DNA from: Methylobacterium sp. Leaf118 | GTDB taxonomy: Bacteria; Pseudomonadota; Alphaproteobacteria; Rhizobiales; Beijerinckiaceae | Direction: 5' to 3' | Assembly (NCBI RefSeq): GCF_920984675.1 | Contig: NZ_CAKLBV010000032.1 | Span: 1-49,125 of the forward strand | DNA: 49,125 nucleotides | Shown: one piece after another, positions 40,883-49,125 of the stretch | Layout of the letters: every line of letters begins with the position of its first letter | Numbering within the stretch: position 1 is the first letter of the stretch | The notes under the pieces: generated by a model | Database searches by the model: none | What the model was told of the DNA's origin: nothing | What the model saw: the letters and a program-made list of their open reading frames with translations, nothing else | Program-made: the position numbers and the translations under genes

Positions 40883-42546
40883 ACCAGCCCCTCGTCTCGT
40901 CCGCGGATCCGGCGTCGCGCTGGACCGACACTCCGAACCGCACCGTCACGGCGGCGGGCACGACCTTCGCCTATCGGCGGCTCGGGCCGCCGGCCGGCGT
41001 GCCGGTGGTCCTGCTGAACCATTGGGGGGCCAATCTCGACAATTTCGACCCCCGCATCGTCGAGGGTCTGGCACGGGGCCGCCCGGTCATCGCCATCGAT
41101 TACCGCGGAATCGGCGCCTCCGGGGGCGAGGTTCCGCCCACCGTGGCGGCGATGGCCAGCGACACGGTCGCGATCATCCGGGCCCTCGGGCTGGACCGCG
41201 TCGACCTGCTCGGGTTCTCCCTCGGCGGGTTCGTGGCCCAGCAGGTGATCCTCTCGCAGCCCGACCTTGTCCGGAGGGTGATCCTGGCCGGGACCGGCCC
41301 CGCCGGCGGCGTCGGCATCGACCGGGTGGGCCGCGTGTCGTGGCCGCTCATCCTGAAGGGGATTCTGACTCTCCGCGATCCGAAGACCTTCCTGTTCTTC
41401 ACAGCGTCGCAGACCGGTCGCCACGCCGCGCAGGCGTTTCTGGAACGCCTGAAGGAGCGCACGACGGATCGCGGCGAGGACGTGGGCATCGGGGTGATGC
41501 TGGCGCAGTTGAAGGCGATCCACGCCTGGGGCCGGCAGCCCCCGCAGGACCTCGGGCGGGTCGCTCACCCCGTCCTGGTCGCGAACGGGGACCGGGACAT
41601 CATGGTGCCGAGCGTCAACTCCGAGGATTTGGCCCGGCGGCTGCCGAACGCGGAACTCGTCCTCTACGGGGATGCGGGCCACGGCGGCATCTTCCAGAAC
41701 CACGAGGCCTTCACGCGCAAAGCCGTCGCCTTCCTCGACGCGGCCCATTTCGGAGATCGCTGTGCAAACGTCACGTCCCAAGCTCGGTGCGCGCCTGCTC
41801 GGCGGCGTGGCCATGGTCATCGGGGTCAGCGTGGCCGCCTACGCCTCCGCGTTGACGGTCTCGCTCCCGTCGGCCGCGCCATTCCCCGAAGGCCTGAGCG
41901 CGACCGCCGATGGGACCCTGTACGCGAGCAGTCTCACGAAGGGCGGGATCGTCCGCGTGAAGGCCGGTTCGCAGATCGCCGAGCCCTGGATCCAGCCCGG
42001 CGCGTTCGGCACCCGCTCGACGTTCGGCGTCCTCGTCGACGAGGGGGCGGGCCTCCTCTGGGTCTGCTCCAACGATGCGACGCCCCTTGGGGTCGCAGGC
42101 CCCAACGCCATCGAGGGCGCCTTCGTGAAAGGCTTCGACCTCGCGACCGGGGAGGGCAAGGTCAGCCTCCCGCTTCCCGCGAAACCGTCGCTGTGCAACG
42201 ACCTGACGATCGGCCCCGAGGGCGCCCTCTACGTCTCGAATACCCTTCAGCCCCAGATCCTGCGCCTGAGGAAGGCAGCCTCCCAGCTCGAAGTCTGGGT
42301 GCAGGACGACCGTTTGAAGGGCGGGCTCGACGGCCTCGCCTTCGGCCGGGACGGCGCGCTCTACGTCAACACCTTCCTCGGCGGCGAACTCTTCCGCATC
42401 GAGGCGAAGGGGGACGCGGCCGGCGCCATCACCAAGCTCCGGACCTCCCGGCCGCTGACGTTTCCCGACGGCTTCAAGGCGGACGGAACCGGGTTCCTCA
42501 TGGTCGAAGGCAGCGGCGCCCTCTCCCGGGTGACCCTCGCCGATGA
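40879..42546 (+). CDS. Alpha/beta hydrolase with stop codon missing at the expected end
   Basis: Residues 1 to about 293 form a complete alpha/beta hydrolase: oxyanion region LLNHWGANLDNFD, nucleophile GFSLGGFVAQ, aspartate in VANGDRDIMVP, histidine in GDAGHGGIFQ. Homologues usually end just after a segment like KAVAFLDA. Here that segment (about 41720-41745) is not followed by a stop; the frame continues 260 codons, Arg/Pro-rich and without conserved content, through the SMP-30 gene in another frame to a stop at 42546. The real product is either a long-tailed 555-residue protein or one altered by a recent stop-loss or a sequencing indel. Function probably esterase or lactone/haloperoxidase-like; substrate unknown. 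Confidence 0.8.
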   Translation: MNQPLVSSADPASRWTDTPNRTVTAAGTTFAYRRLGPPAGVPVVLLNHWGANLDNFDPRIVEGLARGRPVIAIDYRGIGASGGEVPPTVAAMASDTVAIIRALGLDRVDLLGFSLGGFVAQQVILSQPDLVRRVILAGTGPAGGVGIDRVGRVSWPLILKGILTLRDPKTFLFFTASQTGRHAAQAFLERLKERTTDRGEDVGIGVMLAQLKAIHAWGRQPPQDLGRVAHPVLVANGDRDIMVPSVNSEDLARRLPNAELVLYGDAGHGGIFQNHEAFTRKAVAFLDAAHFGDRCANVTSQARCAPARRRGHGHRGQRGRLRLRVDGLAPVGRAIPRRPERDRRWDPVREQSHEGRDRPREGRFADRRALDPARRVRHPLDVRRPRRRGGGPPLGLLQRCDAPWGRRPQRHRGRLRERLRPRDRGGQGQPPASRETVAVQRPDDRPRGRPLRLEYPSAPDPAPEEGSLPARSLGAGRPFEGRARRPRLRPGRRALRQHLPRRRTLPHRGEGGRGRRHHQAPDLPAADVSRRLQGGRNRVPHGRRQRRPLPGDPRR

Positions 42547-42709
42547 CCAAGCGACGGTCGAGACGATCCAGGATTTCGCCGGGCCGACCGGCTTGGCGCG
42601 GGTGGGCGAGACCGTCTGGGTGGCGGAGGGCCAGCTCGACGTCCTGATGAATCCGGAAAAGAAGGGTCAGAGCCCGAGCTTCCAGCTGCGCGGGGTCCGC
42701 GTGCCCTGA
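41762..42709 (+). CDS. SMP-30/gluconolactonase-like exported beta-propeller protein
   Basis: This 315-residue protein starts at GTG 41762, which has GGAGA five bases upstream inside the hydrolase gene. The N-terminus is a signal peptide (KLGARLLGGVAMVIGVSVAAYASA). The mature part is a six-bladed propeller of the SMP-30/gluconolactonase/LRE type: LPSAAPFPEGLSATADGTLYAS, LCNDLTIGPEGALYVSN, GLDGLAFGRDGALYVNTF, TFPDGFKADGTGFLMVE. It probably acts in the periplasm, on a lactone if it is an enzyme. It is the last gene of the TetR-controlled operon, and a bidirectional terminator follows. Confidence 0.85.
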   Translation: MQTSRPKLGARLLGGVAMVIGVSVAAYASALTVSLPSAAPFPEGLSATADGTLYASSLTKGGIVRVKAGSQIAEPWIQPGAFGTRSTFGVLVDEGAGLLWVCSNDATPLGVAGPNAIEGAFVKGFDLATGEGKVSLPLPAKPSLCNDLTIGPEGALYVSNTLQPQILRLRKAASQLEVWVQDDRLKGGLDGLAFGRDGALYVNTFLGGELFRIEAKGDAAGAITKLRTSRPLTFPDGFKADGTGFLMVEGSGALSRVTLADDQATVETIQDFAGPTGLARVGETVWVAEGQLDVLMNPEKKGQSPSFQLRGVRVP

Positions 42710-42766
42710 CACCGGCCACGCGACCGTCCCGGACTCCCGCGAGACGGACCAAGCCTGCAAAACGAA

Positions 42767-42804
42767 CGCCGCCGAACCGGCATCTGGTTCGGCGGCGCAT
42801 TTTT
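42767..42804. terminator. Bidirectional terminator between SMP-30 and hppA genes
   Basis: CGCCGCCGAACC (42767-42778) pairs with GGTTCGGCGGCG (42786-42797). On the plus strand TTTTT follows soon after (CATTTTTGG); on the minus strand GTTCGTTTT follows. It therefore serves both convergent genes. Confidence 0.9.
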
Positions 42805-42843
42805 GGCGGGGCACGCAATGGACGCGCGCGGGACGGCGATCGC

Positions 42844-44976
<2,133 letters not shown>

Positions 44977-45348
44977 TCGTGCGTCCTTGCGATTTTGATG
45001 GGATGGCCGAGCGGTGGCCGGGATGGCCACGGGACGTGCTGCTCGGCTCTTGCGGCGTCCTCCCTGGACAGGCGGCATTTGATTGCCAAACTTCGGCGTG
45101 AAGCGCAAACGCCGCGTGCTGCTGAAAGCGGGACGAAACGCAGGTTCGAAAGATACGGACGGGAAACTGATTGTTGCATTGCAATATTTGCATCGCACAA
45201 GGCACGCCGAATCCTATCGTTTGCTGGATTCACCCGGGAGGGACCGGCCAAGCCGGCCCCGGCGCGGACGGCGCTCCCCTCCCGCACCGGCGGCATGCGC
45301 CGCCCGTCGCGCCGTGGCCGCGCCGGTGCTAGAAGGCGCCGCCCCTGC
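44977..45348. other. 372-bp divergent region between hppA and ybeY
   Basis: No supported gene. It must contain the hppA promoter on the minus strand. A locally AT-richer block with CATTGCAATATTTGCA lies at about 45176-45193, the best promoter candidate. The part next to ybeY is very GC-rich. No structured RNA is recognised. Confidence 0.45.
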
Positions 45349-45864
45349 ATGCGCGATGAGAGCGAGCGTTCCTTGAGCCGACCCGAAGCCGAGATCGAGG
45401 TCAGCGTCGAGGACCCGCGCTGGGAGATGGCGGTGCCGGATCTCGAAGCCCTGGCGGTCCGCGCGGTCGAGGCCGCCCTGGCGTTCGGCCCCGGCCTCTC
45501 CGCCGACCCGGTCGAGGTCAGCGTCCTCCTCACCGACGACGAGGCGGTCCGGACGCTGAACCGCACCTGGCGGGGCAAGGACCGGCCCACGAACGTCCTC
45601 TCCTTCCCGGCCGCGCCGCAACCCCTCCCGCCGGGCCTGGCACGCCCGCTCGGCGACGTCGTTCTTGCGTATGACACGCTCGTGCGCGAGACTGGCGAGC
45701 AGTCGAAGCCGCTCGCGCATCATCTCGCCCACCTCCTGGTCCATGGCACCCTTCACCTTCTCGGACAGGACCACGAGACCGGCGAGGCCGAAGCCGATGC
45801 CATGGAAGCGCTCGAGATCGAGGCGCTTGCCACCCTCGGCATCCCGAACCCCTACGATTCCTGA
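45349..45864 (+). CDS. ybeY: Endoribonuclease YbeY (16S rRNA maturation)
   Basis: This 171-residue metalloprotein takes part in 16S rRNA 3'-end maturation and ribosome quality control. The zinc site is visible as HHLAHLLVHGTLHLLGQDH, three histidines in the family pattern HxxxHxxxxxH, and RTLNRTWRGKDRPTNVLSFP is the other conserved block. The ATG at 45349 is the first start in frame; a TTG at 45373 would be slightly shorter. The gene leads the ybeY-corC-lnt group; the phoH/ybeZ gene usually placed before it is not present here. Confidence 0.95.
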   Translation: MRDESERSLSRPEAEIEVSVEDPRWEMAVPDLEALAVRAVEAALAFGPGLSADPVEVSVLLTDDEAVRTLNRTWRGKDRPTNVLSFPAAPQPLPPGLARPLGDVVLAYDTLVRETGEQSKPLAHHLAHLLVHGTLHLLGQDHETGEAEADAMEALEIEALATLGIPNPYDS

Positions 45865-45909
45865 TTCGCGGCCATCCCGGCCCTCCCGTCCCATCCAACT
45901 CAGAGACCG

Positions 45910-47061
45910 ATGAGCAACGACCGAAGTCGCGGCGCGGCCCTTGCCGCGCCGACCGCAGACGCCGAGCCGCCTCCGCGCGAAGCGTGGTACGATCGTCTGC
46001 TCAACGTGTTCCACCTGCGCCAGCGCGACTCCCTGCGCACCGGCCTCGAGGAGGCGCTGGCGGAGCCCGACACCGGCGAGGACGCGTTCTCGCCCCTCGA
46101 GCGGGCGATGCTCAAGAACGTGCTGGGCCTGCACAAGGTGCGGGTCGACGACGTGATGGTGCCTCGCGCCGACATCGTGGCGGTGGGGATCGACACCAAT
46201 CTCGGCGATCTGCTCAAGCTCTACCGCACCGCCGGCCATTCACGCCTGCCGGTCTATGGCGAGACCCTCGACGATCCCCGGGGCATGGTCCACATCCGGG
46301 ACTTCGTGGAGTACCTCGCCACCAAGGCCGAGGCCGCGCCGCGCCGCCCGGCCACGCCCCCGGCAGCTGCGGCCGCGCAGAGTTCCGGGCTCGACGCCGC
46401 CGCGGATCCCAAGCCCGTGCCGCGTCCCCGCCGCCAGCCGGCCGCGCGGGCCCTGCGCGGACTCGACCTCGGCAAGGTCGATCTCTCGGCGACGCTCGCC
46501 TCCACCCGCATCCAGCGCCCGGTCCTGTTCGTGCCGCCCTCCATGCCGGCGATCGACCTGCTGGTGCGGATGCAGGCGACGCGCACCCACATGGCCCTCG
46601 TCATCGACGAGTATGGCGGCACCGACGGGCTGATCTCGATCGAGGACCTGATCGAGATGGTGGTCGGCGACATCGAGGACGAGCACGACGTGGCGGAGGG
46701 CCAGCTCGTCCACCGCCTCGAGGGCGATCAGGAGGCCTTCGTGGCCGATGCCCGCGCCGGCCTCGCCGAGGTGTCCGAGACGACCGGGGTCGATCTCGTG
46801 GCGGCCGTGGGCGAGATGGCCGAGGAGATCGACACGATCGGCGGCCTGATCGTGACTCTGGCCGGCCGGGTGCCCTCCCGGGGCGAGGTGATCGCCGGGC
46901 CGGGCGATATCGAGTTCGAGGTGCTCGACGCCGATCCCCGGCGGGTGAAGCGGATCAAGCTCCAGCGCGGGCCCGCCAAGATCGCCGCCGTGGTGCCGCT
47001 CGCCTTGCCGCCGCCGCGGACCGCCCCCGAGCCGGGACCGGCGGCCGATCCCGGCCCATGA
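45910..47061 (+). CDS. corC: CorC/YbeX-type CBS-domain protein
   Basis: This 383-residue cytosolic protein of the hemolysin/CorC family has two CBS domains and a C-terminal CorC_HlyC domain (about 300-365). CBS1 ([17 protein letters not shown]) is at about 75-140 and CBS2 (about 205-260) contains [28 protein letters not shown] in outline. Between the CBS domains is an Ala/Pro-rich insert of about 50 residues (from [15 protein letters not shown] to the arginine-rich [11 protein letters not shown]), longer than usual. It belongs with ybeY and lnt; the family is associated with Mg2+/Co2+ efflux and ribosome function. Confidence 0.92.
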   Translation: MSNDRSRGAALAAPTADAEPPPREAWYDRLLNVFHLRQRDSLRTGLEEALAEPDTGEDAFSPLERAMLKNVLGLHKVRVDDVMVPRADIVAVGIDTNLGDLLKLYRTAGHSRLPVYGETLDDPRGMVHIRDFVEYLATKAEAAPRRPATPPAAAAAQSSGLDAAADPKPVPRPRRQPAARALRGLDLGKVDLSATLASTRIQRPVLFVPPSMPAIDLLVRMQATRTHMALVIDEYGGTDGLISIEDLIEMVVGDIEDEHDVAEGQLVHRLEGDQEAFVADARAGLAEVSETTGVDLVAAVGEMAEEIDTIGGLIVTLAGRVPSRGEVIAGPGDIEFEVLDADPRRVKRIKLQRGPAKIAAVVPLALPPPRTAPEPGPAADPGP

Positions 47062-47100
47062 CCGCCGAGCCCGCAGCCCCGCTCGCATGATCCTCCGTTC

Positions 47101-48786
47101 ATGACCGCCTCCTCCGGCCGCGCCCCCGGGGCCGGACCGCCTCCGGCCGCGTTGCGCGTCGGGCCCCTCGACGCGCTCGCCCACCGGGTCATCCTCAGCC
47201 ATGGCTGGCGGCGCCTCGTCCTCGCCGCCGCCGCGGGGGCCGCCGGCGCTCTGGCGATGCCGCCCTTCGGGCTGTTCCCGGCCCTGGTCGTCTCGCTCAC
47301 CCTCGCGGTCTGGCTGATCGACGGGGCGACGGTGGGCGGATCCCTGCGGCGGACGCTCGGCGCCTGCGCCGGGATCGGCTGGGCCTGGGGTTTCGGCTAC
47401 TTCACCGCCGGCCTGTGGTGGCTCGGGGCCGCCTTCCTGGTCGAGGCGGATCAGTTCGCCTGGGCGATGCCGCTGGGCGTCCTCGGCCTGCCCGCTGGGC
47501 TCGCCGTGTTCTTCGCCCTGGGTTTTGCCGCCGCCCGCCTCGTCTGGTCGCGGGGCGCGGCCCGGATCGCCGCGCTCGCCTTCGGCCTCGCGAGCGCCGA
47601 GTGGCTGCGCGGGCACCTGTTCACGGGCTTCCCCTGGAACAGCCTCGGCATGGCGTTGGGCACCAACCTCTGGACCATGCAGGCCGCCGCGCTGATCGGG
47701 CTCTACGGCCTGACCCTGCTCGCCGTCCTCGTCGCCGCCGCGCCTGCGACCCTCGCCACCGGGACGGGCCCCCGCGCCCGCTGGACCCCCTCCCTCGCGG
47801 CCTTGGCCGCCCTCACGCTGCTGGCCGCCTACGGGGTCTGGCGGGTGCCCGCCGCGCCCGATCCGACCGTCGCGGGCGTGCGGCTCCGCCTGATCCAGCC
47901 CAACGTGCCCCAGGATGCCCGATTCCGGGCCGAGATGCGCGACAAGATCGTCGGCAAGTATCTCGACCTCAGCGACCGCGCCGCCTCGCCGGATCGCACC
48001 GGCATCGGCGACGTCACCCACCTGATCTGGCCGGAATCCGCCTTTCCCTTCCTGATCCAGCGCGATCCGCAGGCCCTCGGCCGGATCGGGGCGGCCCTGC
48101 CGGCGGGCAAGCAGCTCGTGACCGGCGCGGCGCGGGGCCGCGAGCCGCTGACCCGCGAGACCGCGGTGTTCCACAACTCCATCCTGACGATCGGCCCCGG
48201 CGGCCGGATCGGCGAGATCTACGACAAGGTGCACCTCGTCCCCTTCGGCGAGTATCTGCCGGCCCCCCTCGACGCGGTCCTGCGGGCCATCGGCCTGCGC
48301 CAGTTCGTAGCGGTGCCCGGCGGCTTCACGGCCGGCCCCCGCGAGGGCCAGCGCATCCTCGCGGTGCCCGGCCTTCCACCGGTCGCGGCGACGATCTGCT
48401 ACGAAGCGATCTTTCCCGGCGCGATCCGGCCGCCCGCTCCCGCGGACGGCGCTCCGGCGGTGCCGGGCCTGATCCTCAACCTCACCAACGACGCGTGGTT
48501 CGGCGACACGCCGGGGCCGCGCCAGCACTTCGCGCAGGCCCGCCTGAGGGCGGTGGAGGAGGGGCTGCCGCTGGTGCGCGACGCCAATTCCGGCATCTCC
48601 GCGGTGGTCGATCCCCATGGCCGGATCGTCGCCAGTCTGCCGCTGGGCGTGGAGGGCGTGCTCGATGCGAGCCTTCCCGCGCGGCTGCCGGGGCTCACGC
48701 TCTACGCGACGCTCGGCGACGCGCCCTTCGCCGCCGGGCTCCTCGCCTGTCTCCTCGTGGCCCTGGTCGGCCGACGCAAGGCCTGA
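47101..48786 (+). CDS. lnt: Apolipoprotein N-acyltransferase
   Basis: This 561-residue inner-membrane enzyme adds the third acyl chain to lipoproteins, the last maturation step. The N-terminal half has about seven membrane helices. The periplasmic nitrilase domain has the catalytic triad: Glu in IWPESAFPF, Lys in EIYDKVHLVPFGEYLP and Cys in AATICYEAIFPG. NLTNDAWFGDTPGP and QHFAQARLRAVEEGLPLVR are further family motifs. The ATG at 47101 begins with a short low-complexity region before the conserved start. It is 39 bp after corC. Confidence 0.95.
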   Translation: MTASSGRAPGAGPPPAALRVGPLDALAHRVILSHGWRRLVLAAAAGAAGALAMPPFGLFPALVVSLTLAVWLIDGATVGGSLRRTLGACAGIGWAWGFGYFTAGLWWLGAAFLVEADQFAWAMPLGVLGLPAGLAVFFALGFAAARLVWSRGAARIAALAFGLASAEWLRGHLFTGFPWNSLGMALGTNLWTMQAAALIGLYGLTLLAVLVAAAPATLATGTGPRARWTPSLAALAALTLLAAYGVWRVPAAPDPTVAGVRLRLIQPNVPQDARFRAEMRDKIVGKYLDLSDRAASPDRTGIGDVTHLIWPESAFPFLIQRDPQALGRIGAALPAGKQLVTGAARGREPLTRETAVFHNSILTIGPGGRIGEIYDKVHLVPFGEYLPAPLDAVLRAIGLRQFVAVPGGFTAGPREGQRILAVPGLPPVAATICYEAIFPGAIRPPAPADGAPAVPGLILNLTNDAWFGDTPGPRQHFAQARLRAVEEGLPLVRDANSGISAVVDPHGRIVASLPLGVEGVLDASLPARLPGLTLYATLGDAPFAAGLLACLLVALVGRRKA

Positions 48787-48973
48787 CGACGGGCGCCGAG
48801 CCTGCCCGCCCCTCCGCTGCGGGGGCTCCGAAGCCGACACGTGCGAGAAGACTTTCCGAAATCGAGACACTTAGCCGTGGGAGCTAGCCGTCATCTCGAA
48901 CGTTCGCCCTTCATGATGGAGGCTCGGCCGGTCGCAGGATCGGCGCGCCGGCCTCCGATGGAGGAATGACACG

Positions 48974-49125
48974 ATGAAGCGGATTCTCATGGCCTCGGCC
49001 GCCCTGGTCGGCGCCCTGGCCTTCCTGCCGGCGAGCGCCGATGCCCGTCCGGGCGGATTCGGCGGCGGCGGCATGCGCGGCGGCGGTGGTGGCTTCGGCG
49101 GGGGCGGCGGCATGCGGGCCGGCGG
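48974..49125 (+). CDS. Glycine-rich exported protein (3' truncated by window edge)
   Basis: The 50 visible residues begin with a signal peptide, MKRILMASAALVGALAFLP, followed by ASADA, with cleavage likely at SADA. Glycine-rich sequence (PGGFGGGGMRGGGGGFGGG) then runs to the window edge. GGAGGA lies about 11 bases before the ATG. The family cannot be judged from the fragment. Confidence 0.75.
   Translation, partial: MKRILMASAALVGALAFLPASADARPGGFGGGGMRGGGGGFGGGGGMRAG

Noticed and set aside
46240..48870. 876-residue minus-strand open frame
   Set aside because: Antisense to corC and lnt, which have intact active-site motifs; no recognisable domain.

Overview
This 49 kb window is chromosomal DNA from a very GC-rich alphaproteobacterium, most likely a Rhizobiales member close to Methylobacterium/Methylorubrum. 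I infer this from gene content: a Ros/MucR regulator, DUF2336, DUF6456, DUF3606 and DUF465 proteins, GlpX-type fructose bisphosphatase, a K+-independent type H+-pyrophosphatase, and RF2 with an SPY rather than SPF recognition tripeptide. Long open shadow frames on both strands also fit the high GC. I see no tRNA, rRNA, CRISPR array, transposase or phage gene. The window opens inside an extensin-like gene and closes inside a glycine-rich secreted-protein gene.

Layout. 1-5.3 kb: extensin-like protein, L,D-transpeptidase, DUF2336 protein, exonuclease III, a methyltransferase, and a ceramidase homologue whose N-terminus is replaced by a 13-bp tandem repeat. 5.7-16.5 kb: mostly housekeeping genes (homoserine dehydrogenase, GlpX, a single-domain response regulator, a TPR lipoprotein, purEK, PrpE) with small proteins, a divergent pair of DUF465 paralogues, a DUF6456 protein and MucR. 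16.9-30.4 kb: oligopeptidase B, an RTX protein, RF2 with a programmed +1 frameshift, a DUF1989 protein, a YqcI/YcgG haem N-oxygenase homologue, a lone molybdopterin oxidoreductase, Tex and an HNH protein. 30.5-38.2 kb: a TetR-controlled RND efflux operon with a small membrane protein, then a cytochrome-like/ferredoxin/cyclase fusion and a small exported protein. 38.4-42.7 kb: a TetR regulator divergent from an SDR/quinone-reductase-like/hydrolase/SMP-30 operon. 42.8-49.1 kb: H+-pyrophosphatase, the ybeY-corC-lnt operon and the partial glycine-rich gene.

The points most worth attention are: (a) a 110-bp two-hairpin repeat present three times, each copy ending exactly on the TGA stop codon of a minus-strand gene; (b) the 13-bp repeat at the ceramidase N-terminus, which changes reading frame with each unit gained or lost; (c) an alpha/beta hydrolase frame with no stop at its expected end that runs about 260 codons out of frame across the next gene; (d) the membrane haem-like/2Fe-2S/class III cyclase fusion with a substitution at the usual purine-specifying lysine; (e) paired operators placed on the promoters of both TetR-controlled operons; (f) the YqcI/YcgG-DUF1989 neighbourhood, which suggests guanidino-compound chemistry.

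All functional calls rest on motif recognition by eye. No database search or computation was run.
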